33,300 bases of DNA from an uncultured Chloroflexota bacterium (GCA_903864435.1 CAIPFY010000186.1:1-33300); one strand, 5' to 3'; counted from the stretch's first letter, positions 1 through 7,531 are shown. Notes: generated by a model from the letters alone, not told the origin. Program-made: numbers and translations.

Positions 1-352
1 CAATATCCGCCGCGCCGCCATCGTCGGGGGTGTGAAAGACATCTATCAACTGCACCACTTCGACCACGAGGCCGGTTTCTTCAAGGCATTCACGGGCGGC
101 AGCGGCTTTCGGGTCTTCATCCCATTCGACAAAGCCAGCGGGTAGCGCCCACCAGCCTTTACGCGGGTCATTGGCACGCTGGACGAGCAGCACACGCTCA
201 TTTTGCACGATCAGCGTGGCAACGGCTACTTTCGGGTCGAAAAAGAGCGTTCGTCCGCAGCCGGTACAGACCGGACGCGGCCTGCCAAAGCGTTCCTGCC
301 ACGCGAGGGGTGCGCCGCATTGTGGGCAGTAGTGTGCGTGTCGTTCGTGCAT
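1..352 (-). CDS. NUDIX hydrolase with N-terminal zinc ribbon (3' end beyond window)
   Basis: Nucleoside-diphosphate-X pyrophosphohydrolase, running off the left edge after about 117 codons. The N-terminus is a zinc ribbon with CxxC pairs at C9/C12 and C29/C32, as in NudC-like and ADP-ribose-type NUDIX proteins. The NUDIX box (G-x5-E-x7-RE-xx-EE-x-GL) spans residues 73-95 with the metal-binding REcLEE core intact. The start codon (352-350) shares one base with the stop of the upstream anti-sigma gene (TGATG), so translation is probably coupled. It is the third gene of a sigma/anti-sigma/NUDIX run. The substrate cannot be read from the sequence: ADP-ribose, NADH and dinucleotides are all possible. 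Family call is firm, specificity unknown. Confidence 0.9.
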   Translation of the reverse strand, partial: MHERHAHYCPQCGAPLAWQERFGRPRPVCTGCGRTLFFDPKVAVATLIVQNERVLLVQRANDPRKGWWALPAGFVEWDEDPKAAAARECLEETGLVVEVVQLIDVFHTPDDGGAADI

Positions 353-1209
353 CAGCGCCACCGGGTTCCCATCCGCACCCCGACGGTGATCGAGGCGACC
401 AGCAGCGCCAAACCGATGATGAGCAGCAGCGCGGGCAGGCTGTTGTCCGGCTGCGGGACGGATGCAGGCATCGGCGCGGGCGTGGCGGTGGGCGGCGCTA
501 GAGTCGGCGCGGGCGTAGCGGTGGACAGCGCGACAGGGGTGGCTGCTGCTTGTTCCAGCATGGGCGCGGATGCGGCTGCGCTCATGCCGGAGGCCGCCAG
601 ATTTGCATCGGCGGTGGTATTCGGCGCGGCGAACTGCATGACCGTGCTTTCGGATTCCTGTATGGGCGCGGCAGCCGGCAGATTGTCGGCGCTCTGGTCG
701 GCATTTTCAACGGACGGCGCGCTGCCCGCAGCATCCATAACAGCGGATTCTTCCGGCTGTGCGGGTGAGGCCGTTGTGGATTGTTTTTCGGTGGATAGGG
801 GGGTGCTGCTGAGGGTGGCTTGTGCCTCGCGCTGGAAGGCGTCTGCCTGCGTGGGAGCCAGCGCGATTGAACTCGCCAGTGGCGCGACCTGTGCGCCACT
901 GTACAGCAGGGCGCTAAGGGCGATGAGAACTGTCGCCGCTGCCGCCGAGAGCGCACTGAAGGCCGCTGCCGGCAGGAACAGCACACGCGGCGCGGCGCGG
1001 CGTGCGGTGCGGGCATCCAGCGTGAAATTGCGGGGCGCTTTACGGGCGGGCAGGGCGGCCAGCAGTCCGATGGTGGCACGGATCGCCTCCAGTTCGGTGC
1101 GCAGTTCAGCATCCGCGTCCAGACGGGTTTCCAGCGCGGTGCGTTCTGCCTTGCTCAATTCCCCATCCACATAGGCGGACAGGCGCTCGTAATCTTGGTC
1201 GGTCAGCAT
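352..1209 (-). CDS. Membrane anti-sigma factor (zinc-less, two membrane spans)
   Basis: Probable anti-sigma factor for the ECF sigma factor encoded 15 bases upstream. Residues 8-52 form the helical sigma-binding region typical of these proteins (LSAYVDGELS motif followed by an acidic helix). The HxxxCxxC zinc motif of ZAS-type anti-sigma factors is absent. A hydrophobic span at about 76-104 crosses the membrane. Residues 105-256 are Ala/Pro/Thr/Ser-rich and low-complexity, presumably extracytoplasmic. A second span at 257-277 leads to a short basic tail (RMGTRWR), so both ends should be cytoplasmic. Most anti-sigma factors have one span, so the second is unusual. Role is inferred from position and N-terminal motif; the signal sensed is unknown. 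Confidence 0.8.
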   Translation of the reverse strand: MLTDQDYERLSAYVDGELSKAERTALETRLDADAELRTELEAIRATIGLLAALPARKAPRNFTLDARTARRAAPRVLFLPAAAFSALSAAAATVLIALSALLYSGAQVAPLASSIALAPTQADAFQREAQATLSSTPLSTEKQSTTASPAQPEESAVMDAAGSAPSVENADQSADNLPAAAPIQESESTVMQFAAPNTTADANLAASGMSAAASAPMLEQAAATPVALSTATPAPTLAPPTATPAPMPASVPQPDNSLPALLLIIGLALLVASITVGVRMGTRWR

Positions 1210-1224
1210 CGTTGGCTCGGTTGA

Positions 1225-1836
1225 CTATTGGTTACTACTTTGACGAAATCCAGAGGGCAAAAGTTCCCGGAAGGCTTCCAGACAGCCGCGCACGCCCAAC
1301 CGTGCGCGACTCAGGCGCGATTTGACCGTTCCCAGATTGACTCCGGTGATCGCCGCGATTTCCTGATAGCTGAGTTCTTCGACATCACTCAAGAGGAGAA
1401 CGGTGCGCTGGTCGGTTTGTAGGCCGCGTATGCAGCCTTCGATGGCGCGGCGCAGTTCGGCCTGCTGTACGGCCTGCTCAGGGCTGATTTCGTCTGATGG
1501 GAGGGGCGGGCCATCGTCGGCTTCCGCACCGGGCAAATCCTCGAAAGCGGTGGCCGGACGGCGTTTGCGACGGCGTAGCTCATCGTAGCAGGCGTTGGTG
1601 GCGATTCGCAGCAGCCACGCTTTGAAACTGCCGCCCTGATAGGTTTCGAGGCGGCGATAGGCGAGGATAAAGGCTTCCTGCGCGGCATCGGCGGCGCTGG
1701 CTTCGTCCCCCATAATCCGGTAGGCAAGCGAATACACGCCGTCTTGATAGTGCAGAACAAGACGGTTGAAAGCGTCCACATCGCCGCGTTTGGCGGCGGT
1801 GATGAAAGTTTGCTCGTTTGGCAGACTGCTCGCCAT
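1225..1836 (-). CDS. RNA polymerase ECF-type sigma-70 factor
   Basis: Extracytoplasmic-function sigma factor of about 203 residues, the usual length. Region 2 is clear at about residues 17-90 (helix with DAAQEAF and the Trp/Leu-rich FKAWLLRIA promoter-melting segment). Region 4 is at about 130-190 with the helix-turn-helix LSYQEIAAITGVNLGTVKSR. A linker rich in acidic residues and proline joins them. The first gene of a minus-strand run with the anti-sigma factor and the NUDIX hydrolase, which suggests release of the sigma factor by an envelope signal. The ATG at 1836 is chosen; an in-frame TTG two codons upstream is possible. The -35 box of the divergent tRNA-Leu promoter overlaps this start. 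No strong ribosome site is visible. Confidence 0.93.
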   Translation of the reverse strand: MASSLPNEQTFITAAKRGDVDAFNRLVLHYQDGVYSLAYRIMGDEASAADAAQEAFILAYRRLETYQGGSFKAWLLRIATNACYDELRRRKRRPATAFEDLPGAEADDGPPLPSDEISPEQAVQQAELRRAIEGCIRGLQTDQRTVLLLSDVEELSYQEIAAITGVNLGTVKSRLSRARLGVRGCLEAFRELLPSGFRQSSNQ

Positions 1837-1864
1837 TGACAAGCTCGTATCCAGACCCTAAGAT
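1836..1864 (+). promoter_or_regulatory. Sigma-70 type promoter of tRNA-Leu
   Basis: TTGACA (1836-1841), a 17-base spacer and TAAGAT (1859-1864). This predicts a start near 1871, seven bases before the mature tRNA 5' end. The -35 box overlaps the start codon of the divergent sigma-factor gene. Confidence 0.75.
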
Positions 1865-1877
1865 TTATCCGTCAGCC

Positions 1878-1962
1878 GCCGGTGTGATGGAACTGGCAGA
1901 CATCCGCGACTCAAAATCGCGTGCCTCTCGGAGGCGTGTGGGTTCGACTCCCACCACCGGCA
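1878..1962 (+). tRNA. tRNA-Leu (anticodon CAA)
   Basis: Folds as a class II tRNA. The acceptor stem GCCGGTG pairs with CACCGGC and the discriminator is A. The anticodon stem CGCGA/TCGCG carries loop CTCAAAA, giving anticodon CAA, which reads UUG leucine codons. The long variable arm (CCTCTCGGAGG) is typical of leucine tRNAs, and the T arm holds GTTCGACTC. The 3' CCA is not encoded. A canonical promoter precedes it and an intrinsic terminator follows within six bases, so it is a single-gene transcript. Confidence 0.96.
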
Positions 1963-1967
1963 CTCAG

Positions 1968-2000
1968 CGCCGCAGGTTTATCACCTGCGGCGTTTTGTTT
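1968..2000 (+). terminator. Intrinsic terminator after tRNA-Leu
   Basis: Perfect 10-bp GC-rich stem (1968-1977 with 1983-1992), a five-base loop and the T-rich tail TTTTGTTT. A textbook rho-independent terminator directly downstream of the tRNA. Confidence 0.9.
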
Positions 2001-2109
2001 ATAACGTGCCCCTCGCCAGAAATCAACCACCGGACAGCCCACTTTCGCCACCCTGCGCTACAATTAGGCACTCGGTTCGGTTCTAAGCCGTATGGGTGGA
2101 GGCTTTGCC

Positions 2110-2889
2110 ATGCCCCCGATTCAAACACGCAGCGGAAATCAGTGGTTTGCGGATCATCGTGATCGGACAGCGCACTTTCCGGTTTCGATTCTGATACATG
2201 GCGCAGGCGGCACGCATCTGGATTGGCCGTCTGAACTGCGCCGGATGCCAGAAGCGAATGGGATCGTGCCCGATTTGCCGGGACATGGGCGCAGCGGGGT
2301 GCAGCTACGGCAGAGCGCAGGTGCTTATGCGGCGGATATGATCGCGCTGCTGGATGCGCTCAAACTGGAACAGGTCGTGTGCATCGGTCACAGCATGGGC
2401 GGCGCGGTGGCGCTGATGCTGGCGCTACACTATCCGGCGCGGGTGCTGGGGCTGGTGCTGATTGGCAGCAGCGCCAAACTGAGCGTGAATCCGGCGCTGC
2501 TGGAAGGGCTTGCGACCGATTATCCAGCGGCGGTGCAGCAACTGGTTTCGTGGCAATATTCGCCCGTTAGCGCGATGGAACAGCGGCGGGCGGTGCAACG
2601 CTTGGGCGCACTATCGCCAACGCTTCTGGCGGCAGATTTTGCGGCTTGCAGCCAGTTTGATGTGCGGACTCAGATCGGGCAAATTCAGCAACCGGCGCTG
2701 GTGGTGGCGGGTGACGAAGACCGCATGACCCCGTTCCGGTTTAGCGGCGAAGGGCTGTGTGACCAGTTGCCGAAGGCGACGCTTGCGAAGATCGCTGGCG
2801 GCAGTCACATGATGATGATCGAACAACCGGAAGTGGTGGCCGCGCCGGTTCAGCGGTGGTTGGCGGAGGCGCGATGGTCAAGCACTTGA
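2110..2889 (+). CDS. Alpha/beta hydrolase fold enzyme
   Basis: Cytoplasmic alpha/beta hydrolase of 259 residues with the full set of family landmarks. The oxyanion region HGAGGTHLDW is at about 30-39, the PDLPGHGRS strand-loop at 54-62, the nucleophile elbow GHSMGG with Ser95, the acid in GDEDRMTP (Asp204) and the base in GGSHMMM (His233). This supports an esterase, lipase or related serine hydrolase; the substrate is not readable. The ATG at 2110 is preferred over an in-frame ATG at 2092 because GGTGGAGG ends seven bases before it. TACAAT at 2059-2064 may be its -10 box. The 3' end overlaps the next gene by 16 bases. Confidence 0.92.
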   Translation: MPPIQTRSGNQWFADHRDRTAHFPVSILIHGAGGTHLDWPSELRRMPEANGIVPDLPGHGRSGVQLRQSAGAYAADMIALLDALKLEQVVCIGHSMGGAVALMLALHYPARVLGLVLIGSSAKLSVNPALLEGLATDYPAAVQQLVSWQYSPVSAMEQRRAVQRLGALSPTLLAADFAACSQFDVRTQIGQIQQPALVVAGDEDRMTPFRFSGEGLCDQLPKATLAKIAGGSHMMMIEQPEVVAAPVQRWLAEARWSST

Positions 2890-3320
2890 ACGTTCTATGG
2901 CAGGCCGCGAATACAGCTTCAGTGGTGGGGGATTTTGCGCGTCAATCGCAGACGCAGACTTATGTCTTTCGGGTTCAAGAACCCACCACCGTGTATATCC
3001 GCGCCGAACAAACCGAGGTGCGCGTGATGCGCTGGAATGTGCCACAGGTGGAAATCACGCTGCAATTGCAGGCCGCGTTCGGCTGGCGCACAGCGGCGGA
3101 ACAGGATGATGCGGGCGTGTATGTGGTCGCCAAGCGCCGCCCGCTGCTGGGGGCGGTTTCCAGCGCCGTCATTCGCGTCATCGCCCCGCATGATGCCTAT
3201 TTGCTGCTCAAGCTGGAAAATGGGCGGGTGCTGCTGGATGAGGTGTGGGGGACGTTGCGCCTGCCGCCGTTCGAGAATGGACGGGAAACGCCGCTGCTAC
3301 CTGCTGGACGGCAAGGTTAA
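2874..3320 (+). CDS. DUF4097-like (adhesin-fold) hypothetical protein
   Basis: Small protein of 148 residues with no signal peptide or membrane span. It is mostly alternating beta pattern. The stretch around residues 115-132 (LKLENGRVLLDEVWGTL) resembles the repeated beta-turn units of DUF4097/adhesin-like domains, where NGxVxLxxVxG motifs recur. The central part also carries Arg/Glu-rich strands. The start lies inside the 3' end of the alpha/beta hydrolase gene in another frame, so the two are probably cotranscribed and translationally coupled. Function unknown; the domain call rests on pattern resemblance only. Confidence 0.65.
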   Translation: MVKHLNVLWQAANTASVVGDFARQSQTQTYVFRVQEPTTVYIRAEQTEVRVMRWNVPQVEITLQLQAAFGWRTAAEQDDAGVYVVAKRRPLLGAVSSAVIRVIAPHDAYLLLKLENGRVLLDEVWGTLRLPPFENGRETPLLPAGRQG

Positions 3321-3369
3321 ATCGCCCCGTGTAGTTTTGAAGACTGTTGTGGCCTGCTGCGTACTGTAA

Positions 3370-5286
3370 TCAGGTATGTCCGCGCAGGTTTGCCACGATT
3401 ATCAAGGCCAGCAGACCGCCCACCCACACGAGCGCGGGGCGCAACGGTAGCGGAACAGGCGGCATCCCTAGTGCGTCAGTCGTGGTCACGTGGTGCAGGT
3501 GGGTGCGCGGCACCTGCCAGAGTAGAACCAGTCCGGTGAGCAGGGCGATTCCGACGATTGTTTTTGTGAACAGGGCATCCCATATCAACACCGCACCGAT
3601 TTGTGTGCCATCTGGAATGAGCGCGAGTGCCGCGCTGCTGGCAACGATGGCCGCCCACACCAGCAGTATGAGTAGGATACGCGAGATCGTATGTCCGCGC
3701 TGCAAACGTAGAAGGGGAATGAGCAGTAGCACGCAGCCGATTCCGCTGAACGCGACCGGATAAATGCTGTCGCCAAACCCTGCTGCCAGCGAGACGGCTA
3801 ACCCTCCTGCGCTCAACAGCAGGAGCGCGAGCAGCGGCGTGAGCAGTTGGATAATCTCTCGCGGCGGTGTGATTCGTTTGAGATTAACCGGCCCCAGCCA
3901 TGTTTGTAATTCGGAACGGAGGACATCCGTATTGGCGGTGAGCAACCGCAGATTGGCGAGTAGCCGTTCACCATCCCCGTGTGAGAAATCCACCAGTTGC
4001 AACCGCTTGATTTTCTCTAAGGTTCGAGGCAGCACGAACGGGCTGGTGATGATGCCCAGCACTGGTGCTTCGCCGTTCAACGCATTCGCAATCTGACTTC
4101 TGGATGCCGCATGGTTCAATAGAACGATGGTGTAATTGGCGGGCATCCCGCGAGCAACCACATCGCCGCCGCTGTCGGTCACAATGCGCTCGATGGTTGG
4201 CATTGTTGGTTCATCGTAGTTTGTGGAGACAATCTGAAAACGGAGGGCGCTGATGAGCGCGGGTTTGCGATAAGACGGCGGTAGGGATGTGCCATAGGTG
4301 CCGACCCATGAGCGACTGCCAAAGCGCGACCACTCTTTTAGCGCCGCCGAGTCGGGAACGTGCATCAAGCGCCGTCCTAGCCTGCCTACCCACCACAGTA
4401 TCAGGATGACCGCCAGCGAGAGGGCGATCGTCGGCAGTTCCGGCGGCGAGAACCCGGATTGTGCCTGCTGTTCAGCCACCGGCGGTAGCAACCCGCAGGC
4501 AAGAATGCCTGCCCAGAACAGCAGCGCACCGGAATACATTCTGCCGGGGATGGCGCGGATGACACCGATATGATGCCGCAGTAGCAGCAAGAGCCGGATC
4601 AACGGTGCAGAACCGATGATGAGAAGCAGAGACACCAGAATTCCGCCTGCATAGGCCACTTCGGTGATGCCTGTCAGCGGTACAGGAACGCGAAACTCTT
4701 TGTAGACGAAATCGGTTGCGAGTTCGAGCAGCCAGCGAGCGGCGTTGGCGTGGCTGAATAAGACCTGCCACAGTACCCCGAACAGCAGCGCCCGTCCGAT
4801 ATTGGCGGCGTCAGTGAGCAGCAGACCGAGGGCTGCACGCCGGATGATGGACGGTAGGGGTCTGAAAAACCAGTTTTGACCGGGAATAGGCGCATCGGGA
4901 TCGTTGATGGCGTTTGCGATCTGCTCGATGCTGGTCGCAGCATTCTGTCGGCAGTCCACCTGTGGCATGCCGCGCAGTTCTCGTGGCAACCGCAACCGAT
5001 CGAGTCGGGCGATGATGACCGGCCTGCCTGCATCGAGGGCATGTCGCCATTCCCGTTCGACATAGGGCGAGTCCAGCGCGGAACGGGACGCCAGCAACAG
5101 TACGCTGCCGGATTGTTCCAGCCCACTGTGGATGTCTTGCTGCCAGTCGGTACCGGGTTCAAGCTGCTGCACATCGAACCACAGGCGGACGCCGCGCTTT
5201 TGCAGCCCCAGCGCCATGAATTCGGCGGCTTGATAATCGTTACGCGAATAGCTAAGGAAAGTTTGCCATTCCATTAACGTCCGCAT
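3370..5286 (-). CDS. Polytopic membrane TIR-domain protein with a second, degenerate TIR-like domain
   Basis: 638 residues. Residues 6-130 are a TIR domain: strand A TFLSYSRND, BB-loop region around 38-50, then SPYVEREW. The pattern Y-V-x-x-E places the likely catalytic NADase Glu at residue 79. Hydrophobic spans follow at about 152-178, 211-236, 253-270 and 286-303. Residues 347-447 form a soluble block that repeats the TIR order (VLLNHAASRS, then PVLGIITS..LPRTLE..QLVDF) without a Glu equivalent. Five or so further spans fill 480-595 and 617-634. TIR domains of this class cleave NAD+ to nicotinamide and ADPR-type products. It lies downstream of the LSDAT and TPR genes on the same strand. 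The in-frame ATG at 5274 is an alternative start. Catalysis is predicted, not shown. Confidence 0.9.
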   Translation of the reverse strand: MRTLMEWQTFLSYSRNDYQAAEFMALGLQKRGVRLWFDVQQLEPGTDWQQDIHSGLEQSGSVLLLASRSALDSPYVEREWRHALDAGRPVIIARLDRLRLPRELRGMPQVDCRQNAATSIEQIANAINDPDAPIPGQNWFFRPLPSIIRRAALGLLLTDAANIGRALLFGVLWQVLFSHANAARWLLELATDFVYKEFRVPVPLTGITEVAYAGGILVSLLLIIGSAPLIRLLLLLRHHIGVIRAIPGRMYSGALLFWAGILACGLLPPVAEQQAQSGFSPPELPTIALSLAVILILWWVGRLGRRLMHVPDSAALKEWSRFGSRSWVGTYGTSLPPSYRKPALISALRFQIVSTNYDEPTMPTIERIVTDSGGDVVARGMPANYTIVLLNHAASRSQIANALNGEAPVLGIITSPFVLPRTLEKIKRLQLVDFSHGDGERLLANLRLLTANTDVLRSELQTWLGPVNLKRITPPREIIQLLTPLLALLLLSAGGLAVSLAAGFGDSIYPVAFSGIGCVLLLIPLLRLQRGHTISRILLILLVWAAIVASSAALALIPDGTQIGAVLIWDALFTKTIVGIALLTGLVLLWQVPRTHLHHVTTTDALGMPPVPLPLRPALVWVGGLLALIIVANLRGHT

Positions 5287-5348
5287 TTCAACTTTATATC
5301 AGTAACGATCTATCGTAGGGGATTTTGGAACGAGCGCAACTCAATTTG

Positions 5349-5381
5349 CCCGGCCTCTCCGGGGCGGAGAAGCCGGGTTTT
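5349..5381 (+). terminator. Strong hairpin between TPR and TIR genes, T-tract on the plus strand
   Basis: CCCGGC-c-TCTCC (5349-5360) pairs with GGAGA-a-GCCGGG (5366-5377) and is followed by TTTT on the plus strand. Read in the direction of the flanking genes (minus) the hairpin lacks a U-tract (CAAATTG). It would therefore stop antisense transcription best, and may only attenuate the operon. Confidence 0.6.
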
Positions 5382-5402
5382 GCGGAAGGTGCGCGGGCAA
5401 GA

Positions 5403-6734
5403 TTATGATTTGGCGGCTCTGTTGGCCTCGTGCTGCGCCTGAATGCGCTTGATGAACGAGGGGATATGGTTGGCACGGCTTTCGCCCAGTATGCTTTGCA
5501 GCCGGTTGAGCGTTTCGAGCAGGCTTTCGAGCGCCCCCTGTGCATCCACCGGAGCAGTACGCAGTACCGATTCGAGCGCATCCTCGGCGGCTTGCACCTT
5601 GCCTAGCGCCAACCGCGAGGTGAGCAGGTCGGCAAAGCCGTAGTAATTGTCAATGTTGCTCTGCACTTCACCCCATGCCAGTTGTTCCACCCGCTTATAG
5701 GTATCCAACATGTGATTGACGTTCTTGGTCTGCGCGTAGAGAAGCGCCAGATTACCATACGCATAGGAGGACTGCGGGGTGGCTTCGGCAGCTTTCTTAT
5801 AGGCTTCGATGGCTTCGTTGATCTGCCCCCGCCGCCGGTACAGGCCGCCTAGCGACCCCCACCATGCTTCGCCATCCTCGTCAATGAGTTTTGGCGAGAT
5901 GGATAACGCTCCCAGTAGCAGGCTTTCGGCATAGTTAAACTTTTGCTCCCGTTCGATTCCGGCGGGCATCTTCTCGCCCATTTTGCGGTTGACATAGCCG
6001 AGACAGGCCAGCGCTGGCGGGAAGTTCGGCTCGATCTCCAGTGCGCGGGTGAGGTGTTCATAGGCTTGCTGCAAGTTGCCGGAATGGGTGTACACGTAGC
6101 CCAACCGGTGATGGGTGATGAGGCTATTCGGATCAAGTTCCAGCGCCCGCTGGTAAGAACTGATCGCCCCGGAATGGTCTTGAGAGCGATACTGACGCTC
6201 ACCAACCGAGAGCAGCGATGCGGCAATATTGGTTTTGGCGGCATTCTCGCGCTGGATGTTGATGCTGGATTCCATTTCCTCGCGCACGCGCTGAAGTTCC
6301 TCGCGCTTTTCCGCCATTTCTTTTTCCAGCTTTTTCTTGGCGTCTTCCAGTTCTTTCTGGGCTTCGTTCAAACGGTTGAAGCCGAGCAGCGCACCGAGCA
6401 GCGCCAGCAGCGGAATGAGCAGGCCGGAGATGGCGGTGACATTCTGGAATAGCCCCAGCAGGTCGTTGGCGGTATCCAGATGGGTACTCACCTGTGCGGC
6501 GGCTTCTTCGGCGTACCGCTGCGAGTCTTCGGCGGCGTTTGCTGCTTTTTGCGCGTTCTCATACACCTGCGTCGCCAGCGCGTCCGGCATGGCGTATTGC
6601 TGCGGCACTGCCACCGTCGGGAAGGGGGTGGGGGTGGCCTCCTGCGCTCCTGCGGGGAGGGCGGCGACCAGCGAACACAGCACGAGTAAGCCAACAAGCA
6701 TGGTGCGGGGAGTGGTCATAAGATGATTTTCCAT
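5403..6734 (-). CDS. Membrane-anchored coiled-coil and TPR protein
   Basis: 443 residues. A hydrophobic signal sequence (about 9-30, ending AGAQ) is followed by a short Pro/Thr segment. An Ala/Glu-rich helix comes at 52-92 and a second hydrophobic span at about 101-119. A charged coiled coil (122-165, Lys/Glu/Arg heptads) leads to tetratricopeptide repeats over about 172-400, including canonical units near 183-203, 207-237 and 290-323. If the signal peptide is cleaved, the coiled coil and TPRs lie in the cytoplasm, a layout suited to a membrane-tethered scaffold. It starts 14 bases after the stop of the LSDAT gene, so the two are surely cotranscribed. No enzymatic motif is seen. The partner is inferred to be the LSDAT or TIR protein. 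A second ATG at 6719 is a possible start. Confidence 0.88.
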   Translation of the reverse strand: MENHLMTTPRTMLVGLLVLCSLVAALPAGAQEATPTPFPTVAVPQQYAMPDALATQVYENAQKAANAAEDSQRYAEEAAAQVSTHLDTANDLLGLFQNVTAISGLLIPLLALLGALLGFNRLNEAQKELEDAKKKLEKEMAEKREELQRVREEMESSINIQRENAAKTNIAASLLSVGERQYRSQDHSGAISSYQRALELDPNSLITHHRLGYVYTHSGNLQQAYEHLTRALEIEPNFPPALACLGYVNRKMGEKMPAGIEREQKFNYAESLLLGALSISPKLIDEDGEAWWGSLGGLYRRRGQINEAIEAYKKAAEATPQSSYAYGNLALLYAQTKNVNHMLDTYKRVEQLAWGEVQSNIDNYYGFADLLTSRLALGKVQAAEDALESVLRTAPVDAQGALESLLETLNRLQSILGESRANHIPSFIKRIQAQHEANRAAKS

Positions 6735-6748
6735 TCAAACTTGCAGGG

Positions 6749-7531
6749 TTAAACGACACTCGCGGGCGGGCGGTGCGCTTTGAACAGCGCCGTCAAGCGC
6801 AAGCGCAGCGCATCGGCGCCTTCGTTGATGGATACGGTTTGCACACGACCCGTATTGATGATTTCTTGCAGTTGTTCGTCCTCGGAACTTCCTGCATAGA
6901 GCGCGTTTGCCAGCAGGTCGGCAAAGCGCCCTGTACCTTCCAGCACCACCAGTGGAAACGCGATTTTCTCGCCAGTGGTGCGGACGTAGACTTCTTCGCG
7001 GGCGATTTTGCCGCCGTTGATAAGCACGCCGATGGCGGGATACTGACCGCGCCCCGATAGGGTGTGGGTGAGCAACGTAATCATCTCGGACTCGTCGCCA
7101 AATTCATCCCCGGCGGTGAGGACGAAATGCGAATGACCGCTGTTCAGCGGGGCGTCGTCGCCTTCGCTGTGACCGGGATAGCGCACTTTTTCCAGCGGGG
7201 CGATGCCGATGAGAGGGAAATTGTAACGGAACTTGCGGCGACCATCTCCAAGCAGGATGGGAATGCCGGCTTCGGTGCCGCCATCAATCACAATCGCGTT
7301 TTGTTCCTCGGCAAAGCGTACCAGCCCTTTTTCGACGATGTTGCGCGTGGTTGCCATATCCTCCGGCGACATTGCAGACGCGCCGCCGGTGACATAGATC
7401 GTCGGGCGCGGGCGGTCAAAACCGAGCGCCCGCCCCACCGCCACCGGATCGAAACGGCGCGGCACCTGTACCGCAAACGCGGCGCGGCCTTCATCGAACG
7501 GGATTACAAAGCGTTTGTTTTTTAGCGGCAT
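6749..7531 (-). CDS. Stand-alone LSDAT (TRPM-type SLOG) nucleotide-sensor protein
   Basis: 260-residue soluble protein matching the SLOG-family LSDAT domain found at the N-terminus of TRPM channels. The Rossmannoid landmarks appear in order: TIYVTGGAS (44-52), the GLVRFAEEQNAIVIDGGTEAG segment (69-89), PLIGIAP (106-112), the NSGHSHFVLTAGDEFGDESEM block (130-150), IGVLINGG (167-174) and VVLEGTGRFADLLA (195-208). In TRPM2 this region (MHR1/2) binds ADP-ribose, so a nucleotide ligand is likely. The ligand identity here is inference. It is the first gene of the cluster with the TPR and TIR proteins. GAGGG lies eight bases before the ATG. It diverges from mutY across 83 bases. Confidence 0.85.
   Translation of the reverse strand: MPLKNKRFVIPFDEGRAAFAVQVPRRFDPVAVGRALGFDRPRPTIYVTGGASAMSPEDMATTRNIVEKGLVRFAEEQNAIVIDGGTEAGIPILLGDGRRKFRYNFPLIGIAPLEKVRYPGHSEGDDAPLNSGHSHFVLTAGDEFGDESEMITLLTHTLSGRGQYPAIGVLINGGKIAREEVYVRTTGEKIAFPLVVLEGTGRFADLLANALYAGSSEDEQLQEIINTGRVQTVSINEGADALRLRLTALFKAHRPPASVV

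Noticed and set aside
203..1174. Long plus-strand open frame across the anti-sigma gene
   Set aside because: It is the low-complexity antisense image of the anti-sigma gene (Ala/Ser/Gly-rich), with no motif, while the minus frame has a clear sigma-binding region and operon context.
3370..7531. Classification of the TIR cluster as canonical Thoeris
   Set aside because: There is no SIR2-SLOG ThsA-type effector. The SLOG protein is a stand-alone TRPM-type LSDAT and the TIR is membrane-embedded.
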